This document shows, one piece after another, positions 14,679 to 25,059 of a stretch of 40,805 nucleotides of DNA. Position 1 is the stretch's first letter. Each line of letters begins with the position of its first letter. The DNA comes from an uncultured Oscillospiraceae bacterium (GTDB lineage: Bacteria; Bacillota; Clostridia; Oscillospirales; Oscillospiraceae), in assembly GCA_944385785.1 (NCBI GenBank), contig CALWYO010000086.1, positions 1 to 40,805 on the forward strand, read 5' to 3'. The notes beneath the pieces were generated by a model. That model had not been told where the DNA came from. It saw only the letters and a list, made by a program, of their open reading frames with translations, and searched no databases. Made by a program: the position numbers and the translations under genes.

Positions 14679-15548
14679 ATGAGTGAAGAGCTTAATATTC
14701 AATGGTTTCCCGGCCATATGGCAAAGGCTCGAAGAATGGTTACTGAAAATGCCAAATTGGTTGACGCTATTTGTGAAGTGATCGATGCCAGAGTGCCTAT
14801 TTCAAGCCGAAATCCTGAGGTGACTCAGTTGACCCAAGATAAGCCAAGGCTGGTTGTATTAAATAGAACGGATTTAGCGGATCCTGATAAAACTCATAAA
14901 TGGATGCGGATTTTGCACAGTAGCCAGGTAGAAGTTATTGAGACTGACTGCAAGTCTGGAAAAGGGACAAAAGCCTTTTCTGGTGCAATAAAAAAGCTCC
15001 TGAGGGAGAAAATCGAGTATTACGCAGCCAAAGGACAGCAGGGCAGAAAAATCCGTGTTATGGTAATTGGAATTCCCAATGTTGGTAAATCTTCATTTAT
15101 AAACCGCGTGGCAGGCAAACGGGTAGCAGCAGCGTCTGATAGACCGGGTGTGACTAGGGGAAAGCAGTGGATTTCCCTGGAAAATGGTATAGAACTGCTT
15201 GATACTCCTGGTCTTCTATGGCCGAAGTTTGATGACAGAACAGTGGGAGAAAATTTAGCTTTTACCGGAGCGGTGAAAGACGATATTTTAGATGTGGAGG
15301 CCCTGGGTGCACGCCTTATGGAAAAACTTCGCGATATGTATCCTGAGACTATAAAGAAACGGTACGGCTTTTACCCTGAAAGCACTATGTCGGGTATTGA
15401 GATGCTTGAATTAGGAGCAAAGAGAAGAGGGTTTCTCATTTCTGGCGGAGAATTGGACATTGATAGAATGGCTAAAATTTTGCTTGATGAGTTTCGAGGA
15501 GGAGCACTTGGACGGATAACATTGGATACGTTTCCAGAGGTCGTATAA
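14679..15548 (+). CDS. rbgA: Ribosome biogenesis GTPase RbgA (YlqF)
   Basis: The 289-aa protein is a circularly permuted GTPase. The G4-type motif LNRTDLAD (about 62-69) comes before the P-loop GIPNVGKSSFINRVAGK (about 131-147) and G3 DTPGLLWPK. The start IQWFPGHMAKARR is diagnostic. RbgA promotes late 50S subunit assembly. It starts two bases after lepB and shares one base with rnhB (TAATG), so lepB-rbgA-rnhB-yraN is one operon. Confidence 0.96.
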   Translation: MSEELNIQWFPGHMAKARRMVTENAKLVDAICEVIDARVPISSRNPEVTQLTQDKPRLVVLNRTDLADPDKTHKWMRILHSSQVEVIETDCKSGKGTKAFSGAIKKLLREKIEYYAAKGQQGRKIRVMVIGIPNVGKSSFINRVAGKRVAAASDRPGVTRGKQWISLENGIELLDTPGLLWPKFDDRTVGENLAFTGAVKDDILDVEALGARLMEKLRDMYPETIKKRYGFYPESTMSGIEMLELGAKRRGFLISGGELDIDRMAKILLDEFRGGALGRITLDTFPEVV

Positions 15549-16144
15549 TGGACCTGTGGCAGATTGAAGATTCTCTTATTCGACATGGTTACTCCATTAT
15601 AGCCGGAGTAGACGAGGCGGGCAGGGGACCTCTTGCAGGACCGGTATGTGCAGCTGCGGTAATTCTTCCTCCACATATAGATATTCCGGATCTTAATGAT
15701 TCGAAAAAACTGACTCAGAATAAAAGAGAAAAACTTTATGAGATAATAAAAGAGAAATCTATTGCCTGGTCATGTAGCTTTGCGTCGCATTTTGAAGTTG
15801 ATGAACTTAATATCCTCAACGCTACATACCTGGCTATGAACAGGGCTATATCTTCCCTTAAAGTTATTCCGGAAATTTCAATAATTGATGGAAACCGTGC
15901 AACTGGTGTTGAGCATAATAATATATGCGTTGTTAAAGGAGACAGCATTTCTGCGTCAGTGGCTGCTGCTTCCATAATTGCAAAAGTCACCCGAGACAGG
16001 TATATGGTAGAGCTTTCAAAAAGATATCCCCAATACGGATTTGAGCGGCATAAAGGCTATGGCACTAAACTTCACTATGAAATGCTTAAAAAGTTTGGAC
16101 CGACACCAGAGCATAGAAGAACTTTTTTGAGGAAAATACATTGA
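15548..16144 (+). CDS. rnhB: Ribonuclease HII
   Basis: A 198-aa enzyme cleaving RNA in RNA-DNA hybrids and at single ribonucleotides. Acidic metal-binding residues are seen in GVDEAGRGPLAGP and in IIDGN, and DSKKLT and KGDSISASVAAASIIAKVTRD are family hallmarks. Length is normal. The order rbgA-rnhB-yraN is conserved in many Firmicutes. Confidence 0.97.
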   Translation: MDLWQIEDSLIRHGYSIIAGVDEAGRGPLAGPVCAAAVILPPHIDIPDLNDSKKLTQNKREKLYEIIKEKSIAWSCSFASHFEVDELNILNATYLAMNRAISSLKVIPEISIIDGNRATGVEHNNICVVKGDSISASVAAASIIAKVTRDRYMVELSKRYPQYGFERHKGYGTKLHYEMLKKFGPTPEHRRTFLRKIH

Positions 16145-16521
16145 ATACTAAATTAATAGGTAGATGGGGAGAAGCTGAAGCGGCAAGATATCTTAAAAGC
16201 AAAAAATACATACCCGTCGCAATGGGGTTTTCTACAAGATACGGTGAAATTGATATTATCGCTGAAAGTAAGGAATTTCTTATATTTGTTGAGGTAAAAA
16301 CTAGAAAAGATGCCAACTTTGCAGAAGCTAAAGATTATGTTACCTTAAGTAAACAACGGAGAATAATAACTGCAGCTAATATGTGGCTTGCAAATAACCG
16401 GTGCGAAAAGAAAATTAGGTTTGATGTAATTGAGCTGTATTACAGACTTGACAATGGTAAGCCTCAGCTGGCGATGTTGAATCATATTGAGAATGCCTTT
16501 TATGTGAGCAGTGATGACTGA
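16141..16521 (+). CDS. yraN: YraN family (UPF0102) nuclease-fold protein
   Basis: A 126-aa protein with the UPF0102 signature GRWGEAEAARYLKSK, then RYGEIDIIA and FVEVKTRKD, an E-D-EVK pattern like Holliday-junction resolvases and restriction endonucleases. Its biological role is not firmly known. TTG 16141 overlaps the rnhB stop by four bases and has GAGG upstream. Confidence 0.92.
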   Translation: MNTKLIGRWGEAEAARYLKSKKYIPVAMGFSTRYGEIDIIAESKEFLIFVEVKTRKDANFAEAKDYVTLSKQRRIITAANMWLANNRCEKKIRFDVIELYYRLDNGKPQLAMLNHIENAFYVSSDD

Positions 16522-16566
16522 TCAAAAATGTTTTGATTTATTTTGATATTTAGGAGAATATTTTAT

Positions 16567-18054
16567 ATGAAATACTTTAGTACGCGCGATACGGACATCA
16601 GAGTATCAGCTGCAAATGCTATCGCCAAGGGTCTGTCAGCTGACGGGGGTCTATATGTTCCTGAAGTTTTGCCCACACTCCCTGATGGCGCGTTAAAAAA
16701 CTTGTGTGGCATGAGCTATATGCAACGCGCAGTTTACGTAATGAGCATGTTCTTAGATGATTTTACGACTTCCGAACTGACTAACTATACCAATAGAGCA
16801 TATAGTACAGTTGGATTTGATACTCCAGATATTGCGCCTGTATATTCTATAGATGATACTACTCATTTTCTCGAACTTTGGCATGGCCCCACGTGCGCCT
16901 TTAAAGATATGGCACTTCAAATGCTTCCATATCTTTTGACGTCCTCTCTTAAGAAAATAGGAGAAGACAAGGACGTGTGCATACTTGTTGCGACAAGCGG
17001 AGATACAGGGAAGGCAGCACTTGAGGGCTTTGCAGATGTAGAAGGGACAAAAATTCTTGTTTTTTATCCTCAGGATGGAGTTTCAGATATTCAGAAACTT
17101 CAGATGACATCGCAGAGTGGCAGTAATGTTGGCGTATGCGCTGTCAAAGGTAATTTTGACGATGCTCAGACAGGTGTAAAGACAATTTTTTCTGATGAGC
17201 TGCTTAGAAATGAGTTGGCCAAAAGAGGATGGATGTTATCCTCTGCAAATTCAATTAACTGGGGACGGCTGCTTCCTCAGATAGTGTACTATATTTCAGC
17301 TTACTGTGATCTTGTCAATTCTAATAACATCAGTATTGGAGACAAAATTAATTTCTGCGTCCCTACTGGTAATTTTGGTGATATTCTTGCCGGATACTAT
17401 GCAATGAAGATGGGACTTCCTGTGAATAAGCTGATATGTGCATCTAATATGAATGATGTACTGACAGATTTTATTGATACAGGGACCTATGATAGAAACA
17501 GAGAATTCTTTACAACAATTTCACCTTCTATGGATATTCTTGTCTCCAGCAATCTGGAGCGTCTGCTATTTGATATATCAGGCTATGATGATGTATTGAT
17601 AAGAGAATATATGTTAAAATTGTCCAATGAAGGCAGATATACGGTCTCAGATGATATTAAAGATGCAATCAAATCTGTGTTCGCAGCAGGGTATTGTGAT
17701 GATGACGAGACGAAGAACGTAATTAATCGCACTTTTAGCGAAAAAAACTATTTAATAGATACGCATACTGCCGTCGCGTATGGAGTACTTGAGAAATATC
17801 GAAATAGCACCGGAGATAATACTATATCAGTAGTAGTTTCAACAGCAAGTCCGTATAAATTCTGCGACAGTGTTCTGTCTGCCATTGGCGAACATGTAGA
17901 TGAACACGGCTTGGCTTTGATAGATTTGCTGGAACATCGTACTGGCGTACCTGCTCCCATGCCATTAAAGAATCTCAATAAAAAAGTTGTTAGATTTACT
18001 GACAGTGTTGAAAGGAACCAGCTGACAGAAAAAGTATTAGACTTTTTAAAGTGA
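16567..18054 (+). CDS. thrC: Threonine synthase
   Basis: A 495-aa PLP enzyme converting O-phosphohomoserine to L-threonine. The N-terminal MKYFSTRD...LSADGGLYVP is typical, the PLP lysine is K113 in GPTCAFKDMALQ, and ATSGDTGKAALEGF and PTGNFGDILAGYYA bind the cofactor phosphate and substrate. ATG 16567 follows TAGGAGAA. No hom or thrB lies nearby. Confidence 0.96.
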   Translation: MKYFSTRDTDIRVSAANAIAKGLSADGGLYVPEVLPTLPDGALKNLCGMSYMQRAVYVMSMFLDDFTTSELTNYTNRAYSTVGFDTPDIAPVYSIDDTTHFLELWHGPTCAFKDMALQMLPYLLTSSLKKIGEDKDVCILVATSGDTGKAALEGFADVEGTKILVFYPQDGVSDIQKLQMTSQSGSNVGVCAVKGNFDDAQTGVKTIFSDELLRNELAKRGWMLSSANSINWGRLLPQIVYYISAYCDLVNSNNISIGDKINFCVPTGNFGDILAGYYAMKMGLPVNKLICASNMNDVLTDFIDTGTYDRNREFFTTISPSMDILVSSNLERLLFDISGYDDVLIREYMLKLSNEGRYTVSDDIKDAIKSVFAAGYCDDDETKNVINRTFSEKNYLIDTHTAVAYGVLEKYRNSTGDNTISVVVSTASPYKFCDSVLSAIGEHVDEHGLALIDLLEHRTGVPAPMPLKNLNKKVVRFTDSVERNQLTEKVLDFLK

Positions 18055-18093
18055 TTCTCAATTAAATAATATAAGTGCTTGTAGCTTTTATGT

Positions 18094-18125
18094 AAAGCCC
18101 GGACTTATGCTCGGACCGGGCTTTT
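18094..18125. terminator. Convergent terminator between thrC and the DUF1540 gene
   Basis: AAAGCCCGG (18094-18102) pairs with CCGGGCTTT (18116-18124) with a short T-run after it. Its A-flank makes it usable from the minus strand, where the DUF1540 gene ends at 18132. Confidence 0.75.
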
Positions 18126-18131
18126 GAAAAG

Positions 18132-18317
18132 TTACATTGAACTTCTGGCTTCAAACGTGCCGCAGAAAGTTTCGGCCTTTCTTATCGCACTCTGAGATTC
18201 AACTGAAATACTATTGGCATGGCAGCAATTGTCTCCGCCGTGATACTTGCAATTTATGACATCGCAGCCTACGCCTTGCAACTTGCTCTTGGAACTGAAA
18301 TTACTATTATCATTCAT
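18132..18317 (-). CDS. DUF1540 cysteine-rich small protein
   Basis: A 61-aa protein with the DUF1540 cysteine pattern: GCDVINCKYH, NCCHANSISV and ETFCGTF. The cysteines probably bind a metal. ATG at 18317 is preceded on the minus strand by AGGAG (18330-18326). Such proteins are common in spore formers but their role is not established. It is the only clear minus-strand protein gene in the window. Confidence 0.88.
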   Translation of the reverse strand: MNDNSNFSSKSKLQGVGCDVINCKYHGGDNCCHANSISVESQSAIRKAETFCGTFEARSSM

Positions 18318-18412
18318 TGCTAACTCTCCTTTTTGTGCATTGATTCATTACTGCATATTTATTATGGCTGCCTTAAACTGAATTATTCTATTATTGCTGG
18401 AGGTGAGACCAT

Positions 18413-19099
18413 ATGCTTTACACAATAGGTGATCTTCACCTCTCATTTGAGTCTTCAAAGCCCATGGATATATTTGGACCTGAATGGGAAGACCATGCAG
18501 AAAAGCTGAGAAAGAATTTTTTATGCCTTACAGATGATGACGTCTGTGTAATATGCGGAGATCTCACTTGGGGAATGGATATGAGAAGCTGTCTGGAAGA
18601 TTTTCGGTTTATTGACAGATTACATGGCAAAAAGATAATCTTAAAGGGAAATCATGATTTCTGGTGGTCTACAGCCAGCAAAGCTAAAAAATTCTTCTCA
18701 GAAAATGGAATTTCAACTATTGAGATACTGAATAATAATTGCTTTTTTTATGATGGTATAGCAATTTGCGGTACAAGAGGGTGGATGTGTCCCGCCGAGA
18801 ATGCCAGTGAGCATGATAGGAAAATTATGTCTAGAGAAATTCAACGGTTAGAGACTTCGCTCAAGGCAGCTGGCAACGCTGAGAGAAAAATATGTTTTCT
18901 CCATTATCCGCCAATTTTTGGGCGCTACAGATCCGAGGAGATGATAAGACTGATGCACTTATACAATGTAAAGGAGTGCTATTATGGTCACATCCATGGG
19001 GCGGGAAGACTGCACGCAATTGAAGGTATAGTTGATGGAATTGACTATCATTTGATATCTGCGGACCATGTTGATTTCTGCCCCATAAAAATTACGTAA
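18413..19099 (+). CDS. Calcineurin-like metallophosphoesterase
   Basis: A 228-aa protein with the full metallophosphoesterase set: GDLHLS (6-11), CGDLTWG, KGNHDFWW, LHYPP and YGHIHGAG, which coordinate two metal ions. The length and architecture match the YmdB/Yfc-like predicted phosphohydrolases of clostridia, without a signal peptide. The substrate cannot be told from sequence. ATG 18413 follows GGAGGTGA. Confidence 0.9.
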   Translation: MLYTIGDLHLSFESSKPMDIFGPEWEDHAEKLRKNFLCLTDDDVCVICGDLTWGMDMRSCLEDFRFIDRLHGKKIILKGNHDFWWSTASKAKKFFSENGISTIEILNNNCFFYDGIAICGTRGWMCPAENASEHDRKIMSREIQRLETSLKAAGNAERKICFLHYPPIFGRYRSEEMIRLMHLYNVKECYYGHIHGAGRLHAIEGIVDGIDYHLISADHVDFCPIKIT

Positions 19100-19116
19100 A
19101 AATTATATTAAAATGT

Positions 19117-19144
19117 TTGCATTTATGATAAGTTCTGTTATAAT
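19117..19144 (+). promoter_or_regulatory. Promoter of tig
   Basis: TTGCAT (19117-19122) and TATAAT (19139-19144) are spaced 16, with a predicted start near 19151. Confidence 0.75.
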
Positions 19145-19182
19145 ATTCGAGTATGCCCAGTAAAAACAGGAGGACAACCGAC

Positions 19183-20535
19183 GTGAACGTAAAGGAATTC
19201 GAGAAAAAAGAAAAAAATACAGCTGAACTCACAATGCAGATATCTGCTGAGGAGTTTGAGGAAGCAGTAAACAAAGCTTATCTCAAAAACAGAAGCAGAA
19301 TATCTGTTCCAGGCTTTAGAAAAGGGAAAGCCCCTAGGAAAATCATTGAGGGTATATATGGCGTAGGCGTTTTTTATGAAGACGCTGTGGAATCTCTGTA
19401 TCCCGAAGCCCTTCAAGCCGGTATCGAAGAGGAAAAAATCGACGCTGTGGGACGTCCGTCTGTCCTCGACTTTGATATTTCCGAAGATAAGAGCCTTACA
19501 ATAAAATATCTTGTGTCTCTTTACCCAGAAGTCACTTTGGGACAGTATAAGGGCATTGCTGCACCAAAGCCAACCGTACGTGTACTTAAGAAGGATGTGG
19601 ACAGAGAAATTGAGAGAGTGCGCCAGCAAAATGCTCGTATTCAGACTGTTGACCGTGAGGCGAAGTCAGGTGATATAGCCAACATTGACTTTGAGGGATT
19701 TGTCGATGGCGAGACTTTTGAAGGTGGTAAAGGCGAAAATGTAGATCTTGAACTTGGTGCCGGACAGTTTATACCCGGGTTTGAGGATCAGGTTATCGGA
19801 GCTAAGGCTGGAGACCATATTGATGTTAATGTCACTTTCCCAAAAGAGTATGTGAAAGAACTTGCTGGGAAAGATGCCTTATTTAAAGTCACTGTTAACG
19901 AGGTTAAGGAGAAGCAGCTTCCGGAGCTGGACGATGAGTTTGCGAAAGACGTTTCGGAATATGATACATTGGCAGAATATTCTGCCAGCATAAAGGAACA
20001 TATAACTGAAGAACGTAAAGCAGATGCTCAGCGGGCTTTTGAGGAGGTCGTATTATCCCGACTTGTTGATAATGTCCAATGTGATATTCCTGATGCTATG
20101 ATTGATGAGCAAGTTGAGTCCATGATGAACAATTTCAGATATAATCTTGCTTCACAGGGAATCGAGTTAGAGCAGTACTTTAGCATGATGGGTATGGACT
20201 TGGAGCTTTTCAAGAAAGAGAGCCGTCCAACTGCTGAAAAAGAGATCAAGGCGGATCTTGCTTTTGAGGCTATAGCAAAGCAAGAAGACTTTGATATTTC
20301 CGATGAGGCAGTTGAGGACGAGTATAAGAAAATGGCAGAGAACTATCATGTAGATGTCGACGCCATTAAAAAAGCGGTTGACGAGAATTCCATTAGGACA
20401 GGTCTTAAAATTCAAGCTGCCCGCGATCTTGTTTTTACAAGTGCTGTTGTTGAGAAAAAAGAAAAAAAAGCAGAGGATAAGTCTGCGGATAATGACAGCG
20501 TAAAAGATGACAAGACTGAGATAACTGAGAAATAA
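19183..20535 (+). CDS. tig: Trigger factor
   Basis: A 450-aa ribosome-associated chaperone and peptidyl-prolyl isomerase. The N-terminal ribosome-binding domain includes the signature SVPGFRKGKAPR (about 45-56). The FKBP domain (about 165-250) includes GDIANIDFEGFVDGE and GAGQFIPGFED. The C-terminal helical domain ends in a charged Lys/Asp/Glu tail. GTG 19183 is preferred to ATG 19153 because AGGAGG (19168-19173) lies nine bases before it. It heads the tig-clpP-clpX-lon run, a classic protein-quality-control cluster. Confidence 0.97.
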   Translation: MNVKEFEKKEKNTAELTMQISAEEFEEAVNKAYLKNRSRISVPGFRKGKAPRKIIEGIYGVGVFYEDAVESLYPEALQAGIEEEKIDAVGRPSVLDFDISEDKSLTIKYLVSLYPEVTLGQYKGIAAPKPTVRVLKKDVDREIERVRQQNARIQTVDREAKSGDIANIDFEGFVDGETFEGGKGENVDLELGAGQFIPGFEDQVIGAKAGDHIDVNVTFPKEYVKELAGKDALFKVTVNEVKEKQLPELDDEFAKDVSEYDTLAEYSASIKEHITEERKADAQRAFEEVVLSRLVDNVQCDIPDAMIDEQVESMMNNFRYNLASQGIELEQYFSMMGMDLELFKKESRPTAEKEIKADLAFEAIAKQEDFDISDEAVEDEYKKMAENYHVDVDAIKKAVDENSIRTGLKIQAARDLVFTSAVVEKKEKKAEDKSADNDSVKDDKTEITEK

Positions 20536-20633
20536 TAAGATCTTAAGACGTTATTTTATGTGTACAGTATATATAAAGTAGCAAATGGATAATATCTTTT
20601 CGTTGCCAACAATTTAAGGAGATGTTATTTATT

Positions 20634-21215
20634 ATGAGTTTGGTTCCATATGTAGTTGAACAGACGTCACGTGGCGAGCGTTCTTATGATATTTTTTCAA
20701 GGCTGCTAAATGATAGAATTGTGTTCCTTGGTGAAGAGGTTAATGATACTACAGCCAGCCTTATAGTTGCTCAGTTTCTGTATCTTGAAGCTCAGGATCC
20801 TGATAAGGAAATTCAGTTTTATATAAATTCGCCCGGCGGTTCTGTGACTGCAGGAATGGCGATTTATGACACTATGCAGTATATAAAGTGTGATGTTTCA
20901 ACTATATGTATCGGTTTAGCCGCCAGCATGGGCGCTTTTCTACTTTCCTCAGGCACGAAAGGAAAGCGTTTGGCTCTGCCCAATGCAGAGATAATGATAC
21001 ATCAGCCATCAGCAGGCACTCAAGGCCAGATCACAGATATGGCTATACATCTCAAGCGTTTGGAAACCATAAAAGAGAGAATGAATTCGATTTTAGCAGA
21101 GAATACTGGTAAGCCGATTGATGTTGTGCGTGAAGCCTGCGAGAGGGATAACTTTATGAGTGCACAAGAGGCTCTGGAGTTTGGACTTATCGATAAAGTT
21201 ATATATAAGCGGTAA
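20634..21215 (+). CDS. clpP: ATP-dependent Clp protease proteolytic subunit
   Basis: A 193-aa serine protease that forms the tetradecameric barrel working with ClpX. The catalytic triad is visible as S98 (LAASMGA), H123 (IMIHQP) and D172 (CERDNF). ATG 20634 is chosen because AAGGAG (20616-20621) directly abuts the alternative ATG at 20622. No CtsR-type operator was recognised upstream. Confidence 0.97.
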   Translation: MSLVPYVVEQTSRGERSYDIFSRLLNDRIVFLGEEVNDTTASLIVAQFLYLEAQDPDKEIQFYINSPGGSVTAGMAIYDTMQYIKCDVSTICIGLAASMGAFLLSSGTKGKRLALPNAEIMIHQPSAGTQGQITDMAIHLKRLETIKERMNSILAENTGKPIDVVREACERDNFMSAQEALEFGLIDKVIYKR

Positions 21216-21248
21216 TTTGCGCTATCCTTTTATGAGAGGAAATAATGC

Positions 21249-22532
21249 ATGCCAAATAATGATGATCGGCTAATCAGATGTAATTTCTGTGGCAAAACAG
21301 AGGATCAGGTAGACAGAATTATTGCCGGCAGAGGAGCATATATATGCAACGAATGCGTTAAACTCTGTTCCAGCATAATCAACGATGGCTATAATGAAGC
21401 TATCAATGATGATGAATCAGACAATATATACGATCTGGTTAAAAGGCTGCCAAAGCCTGCCGAAATTAAGAAATACCTTGACGAGTATATTATAGGTCAG
21501 GAGAGGGCGAAGATCGCCCTCTCTGTGGCCGTCTACAACCACTATAAGCGTATCTTTTCTTTTGGTACCAATGATACTGAGATACAAAAAAGCAATATCC
21601 TGATTATTGGTCCCACAGGTAGTGGAAAGACGTTATTTGCCCAAACTTTGGCAAAGATTCTGCAGGTGCCGTTTGCCATAGCCGATGCTACAACTCTAAC
21701 GGAAGCCGGATACGTGGGAGACGACGTAGAAAATATATTGCTCAGGCTGCTTCAGGCAGCAGATTTCAATGTTCCTCTTGCGGAGCGTGGAATCATATAT
21801 ATTGATGAACTCGACAAGATAGCAAGAAAAAGTGAAAATACTTCAATAACGAGAGACGTATCCGGTGAAGGAGTGCAGCAAGCCCTTTTGAAAATACTTG
21901 AAGGTACTGTTGCGAACGTTCCTCCGCAGGGTGGGCGTAAGCATCCTCATCAGGAGTTTATCAGTATAGATACGACTAATATACTATTTATCTGCGGCGG
22001 AGCTTTTGACGGCATTGATAAAATCATTGAGAACCGTTTAGATAGAAAAGGGATGGGCTTTGAAGCCGAGATTAAAAGTAAAAATGAGCGTGACGTGGGA
22101 GAGATAATGCAGGATGTCCAGTCCCATGATCTGCTTAAGTTTGGAATTATACCAGAGTTAATCGGGCGTATGCCAATTTTGGTTCCAATGAGACAATTAG
22201 GACGCGACGATCTTGTTCGTATTTTAAAGGAGCCCAAAAATGCGCTTACACGGCAGTACAAGGCTCTTATGAGTTATGATAGAGTCGATTTGGAATTTGA
22301 TGATGATGCTCTTGAAGCCATTGCCGATAAAGCCATTGCAATGGATATCGGTGCCAGAGGTTTACGCTCTGTGGTGGAGAGCATTATGACTGATATTATG
22401 TATGATGTGCCGTCGGATGACAAAATTGAGAAAGTTATAGTCACTAAAGAGTGTGTTATTGACGGTGCAAAACCCAAAGTGTTTCACAGGCAACGCCCTC
22501 AGATTGATCCTGACGTATTAAGTGCAATATAA
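21249..22532 (+). CDS. clpX: ATP-dependent Clp protease ATP-binding subunit ClpX
   Basis: A 427-aa AAA+ unfoldase that feeds substrates to ClpP. The N-terminal zinc-binding domain has CNFCG and CNECVKLC. Walker A is GPTGSGKT (121-128), Walker B is [11 protein letters not shown], and the ClpP-contact region lies in the middle of the chain. It begins 33 bases after clpP. Confidence 0.97.
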   Translation: MPNNDDRLIRCNFCGKTEDQVDRIIAGRGAYICNECVKLCSSIINDGYNEAINDDESDNIYDLVKRLPKPAEIKKYLDEYIIGQERAKIALSVAVYNHYKRIFSFGTNDTEIQKSNILIIGPTGSGKTLFAQTLAKILQVPFAIADATTLTEAGYVGDDVENILLRLLQAADFNVPLAERGIIYIDELDKIARKSENTSITRDVSGEGVQQALLKILEGTVANVPPQGGRKHPHQEFISIDTTNILFICGGAFDGIDKIIENRLDRKGMGFEAEIKSKNERDVGEIMQDVQSHDLLKFGIIPELIGRMPILVPMRQLGRDDLVRILKEPKNALTRQYKALMSYDRVDLEFDDDALEAIADKAIAMDIGARGLRSVVESIMTDIMYDVPSDDKIEKVIVTKECVIDGAKPKVFHRQRPQIDPDVLSAI

Positions 22533-22536
22533 TGTT

Positions 22537-22564
22537 GAAGAGCCGCACTTTTGTGCGGCTCTTC
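22537..22564 (+). terminator. Hairpin after clpX, no U-tract
   Basis: GAAGAGCCGCAC (22537-22548) and GTGCGGCTCTTC (22553-22564) form a perfect 12-bp stem with a TTTT loop, five bases past the clpX stop. No T-run follows, so it may protect the 3' end or only partly terminate before lon. Confidence 0.55.
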
Positions 22565-22631
22565 GAGGAAGGCTTGACTAAGTAAGAATTTTAAGTTTGT
22601 GAGGTCACTTTGAGCGAAGGGGAGGATACTT

Positions 22632-25040
22632 ATGTCAAATAACCTTTCGAACTTTGAATTTGAAGGTATAGAACTACTTCCAATTATTGCTCTGCGAGGT
22701 ATAACTGTTTTTCCTGAAATGGTTATTAATTTTGATGTGGAGAGAAGGCAGTCTATTTCGGCGCTAAATGCGGCTATTGACAGCGGTAGGCAGATTTTTC
22801 TCTCTGGGCAGAAGGAAGTACTTAAAGAATATCCGGATGAAGATGATGTATACGATATTGGTGTAGTTGGTGCAATCCGTCAATTCTTAAGGACAGCTGA
22901 AGGCGGAATGCGTGTTATGATTGAAGGCCTGTATCGAGCAAAAGCTATTTCGACTGATTTAAGCGGACAGTATCCTGTGGCGCATGTTGTTAGGTTGGAT
23001 GCAGAAGCAGTTAAAACAACTGCAAAAATTGAAGCCACCTTACGTAACACGATAGGAATATATGAAGAGTATCTTGCTGCCAGCGGCAGTGCCATTCCTG
23101 AAACACTAATCGGACTTGCTGTGAGAAACGACCCCGGTTATACTGCCGATTACATTGCACAGAATGTCTATTTCAAATATCCTCAAAAGCAGGAAATACT
23201 TGAGATATTAGACCCAGTTAAGCGGCTGAATACGGTCAGTTCCATGCTTCAACGAGAAGTTGAAGTCATGCGTATTGAGCACGATATTAATGATAAGCTA
23301 AGAGAACATCTTGCCCATATGCAAAGGGAAAATATTTTACGTGAGCAAATGCGTATAATTCAGATGGAACTGGGAGACGATGAGTCATCTGAAATTGAAG
23401 ATTATAGAGACAAGATTATCAAACTCAATCTGTCTGAGGAGATCCAAAAGAAACTTTTAAAGGAGACTGACCGCCTAAGCAAACAGTCTTTTGGTTCTGC
23501 CGAGGCATCGGTTATACGGAATTATCTTGATGCTGTTCTTGCTCTTCCGTGGAACACATCTACTAAAGAACGACTTGATATCTCAAGTGTTAGAAAAATA
23601 TTAGATAAAGATCACTATGGTCTTGAAAAAGTGAAAGAGAGAATAATTGAATCCATTGCAGTTCGCAAGATGGCACCTGATGTAAAGGGAGGTATACTTT
23701 GCTTAGTAGGTCCTCCAGGAGTTGGCAAAACTTCCATAGCTATAAGTGTGGCAAAGGCAATGAACAGAAAGCTTGCGCGCATGTCATTAGGTGGAGTACA
23801 CGACGAAGCGGAAATACGTGGACACAGAAAAACCTATGTTGGCGCTATGCCGGGACGCATAATGACGGCAATTACACAAGCAGGCACGAAAAATCCTCTA
23901 CTTTTACTTGACGAGATAGACAAACTTGGCAATGACTATAAAGGAGATCCCGCATCGGCTCTGCTGGAAGCTCTGGATCCAGAGCAAAATTCCTCTTTTA
24001 GAGATCATTACTTGGAAGTGCCCTTTGATCTATCTGAGGTTATGTTTGTAACTACAGCAAATACTCTAGATACTATACCGAGACCTCTTCTTGACAGAAT
24101 GGAAGTAATTGAACTCACAAGTTATACAGATGAGGAAAAATTGAGGATTGCCAAAAATCACTTGCTTCCTAAACAGCGGAAAAAACACGGACTTGATAGT
24201 AAAACAATGAGAATTAGTGATGCTGTTATTCGCGATCTTATTTCCGGCTATACAAGAGAGTCCGGCGTTCGGCAGCTGGAAAGGGAACTGTCTGCGCTCT
24301 GCCGCAAAACTGATACGCTTATTGCGGAGGGAAAGGCAAATTCCTTGACGATTACTACGTCGCGACTTGAGGAATTTTTAGGGCCACGGCGTTTTAGGCC
24401 CGAAAAACTATCTGGTAAAAATCAAATAGGTGTAGTCAATGGACTTGCATGGACATCAGTGGGTGGAGAGATTTTAGAAGTTGAAGTAGGTATACTTGAT
24501 GGCAGCGGCAAACTGGAACTTACAGGTAATTTAGGAGAGGTAATGAAGGAGTCTGCTCAGGCAGCAGTTTCTTATATTCGCAGTAGATGCGATCGCCTGG
24601 GAATAGACAGAGAATTTTATAAAAACAGGGATATCCATATCCATTTCCCGGAGGGAGCTGTTCCGAAAGACGGACCGTCAGCAGGTATAACAATTGCTAT
24701 TGCAGTTATTTCAGCATTAGCAAATGTACCAGTGCGATGCGATATTGCAATGACTGGAGAGATAACACTTACAGGCAGAATACTCCCAATTGGCGGTTTA
24801 AAGGAGAAAACTATGGCGGCTCTGCGTTATGGTATAAAGACGGTAATAATTCCCACCGAAAATGAGAGTGACTTAAATGAGATAGACCAAACAGTCAGAA
24901 GAGCTTTAAATTTTGTAACGGCATCCCGCCTTGATGATATTATAGATGTGGCTCTCGAACTGTCAGAAAAGAGCAGCTGCGGAAGTGTGTTTGTTCCAAT
25001 AAAAGATAAGAAAAGAAATACAGCAACGATAAGGCAATAA
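22632..25040 (+). CDS. lon: Lon ATP-dependent protease
   Basis: An 802-aa LonA-type protease. The N-terminal substrate-binding domain (about 10-205) starts LLPIIALRGITVFP. The AAA+ module has Walker A GPPGVGKT (360-367) and LLLDEIDK. The protease domain has the catalytic S683 in PKDGPSAG and the lysine in GGLKEK. ATG 22632 follows GGGGAGGA. It degrades misfolded and some regulatory proteins in the cytoplasm. Confidence 0.97.
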   Translation: MSNNLSNFEFEGIELLPIIALRGITVFPEMVINFDVERRQSISALNAAIDSGRQIFLSGQKEVLKEYPDEDDVYDIGVVGAIRQFLRTAEGGMRVMIEGLYRAKAISTDLSGQYPVAHVVRLDAEAVKTTAKIEATLRNTIGIYEEYLAASGSAIPETLIGLAVRNDPGYTADYIAQNVYFKYPQKQEILEILDPVKRLNTVSSMLQREVEVMRIEHDINDKLREHLAHMQRENILREQMRIIQMELGDDESSEIEDYRDKIIKLNLSEEIQKKLLKETDRLSKQSFGSAEASVIRNYLDAVLALPWNTSTKERLDISSVRKILDKDHYGLEKVKERIIESIAVRKMAPDVKGGILCLVGPPGVGKTSIAISVAKAMNRKLARMSLGGVHDEAEIRGHRKTYVGAMPGRIMTAITQAGTKNPLLLLDEIDKLGNDYKGDPASALLEALDPEQNSSFRDHYLEVPFDLSEVMFVTTANTLDTIPRPLLDRMEVIELTSYTDEEKLRIAKNHLLPKQRKKHGLDSKTMRISDAVIRDLISGYTRESGVRQLERELSALCRKTDTLIAEGKANSLTITTSRLEEFLGPRRFRPEKLSGKNQIGVVNGLAWTSVGGEILEVEVGILDGSGKLELTGNLGEVMKESAQAAVSYIRSRCDRLGIDREFYKNRDIHIHFPEGAVPKDGPSAGITIAIAVISALANVPVRCDIAMTGEITLTGRILPIGGLKEKTMAALRYGIKTVIIPTENESDLNEIDQTVRRALNFVTASRLDDIIDVALELSEKSSCGSVFVPIKDKKRNTATIRQ

Positions 25041-25059
25041 ATGCTTAAGGAAATAACTA

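Noticed and set aside
20536..20633. CIRCE or CtsR operator before clpP
   Set aside because: No TTAGCACTC/GAGTGCTAA pair and no GGTCAAA heptad repeats in this gap; the clpX-lon gap also lacks them.
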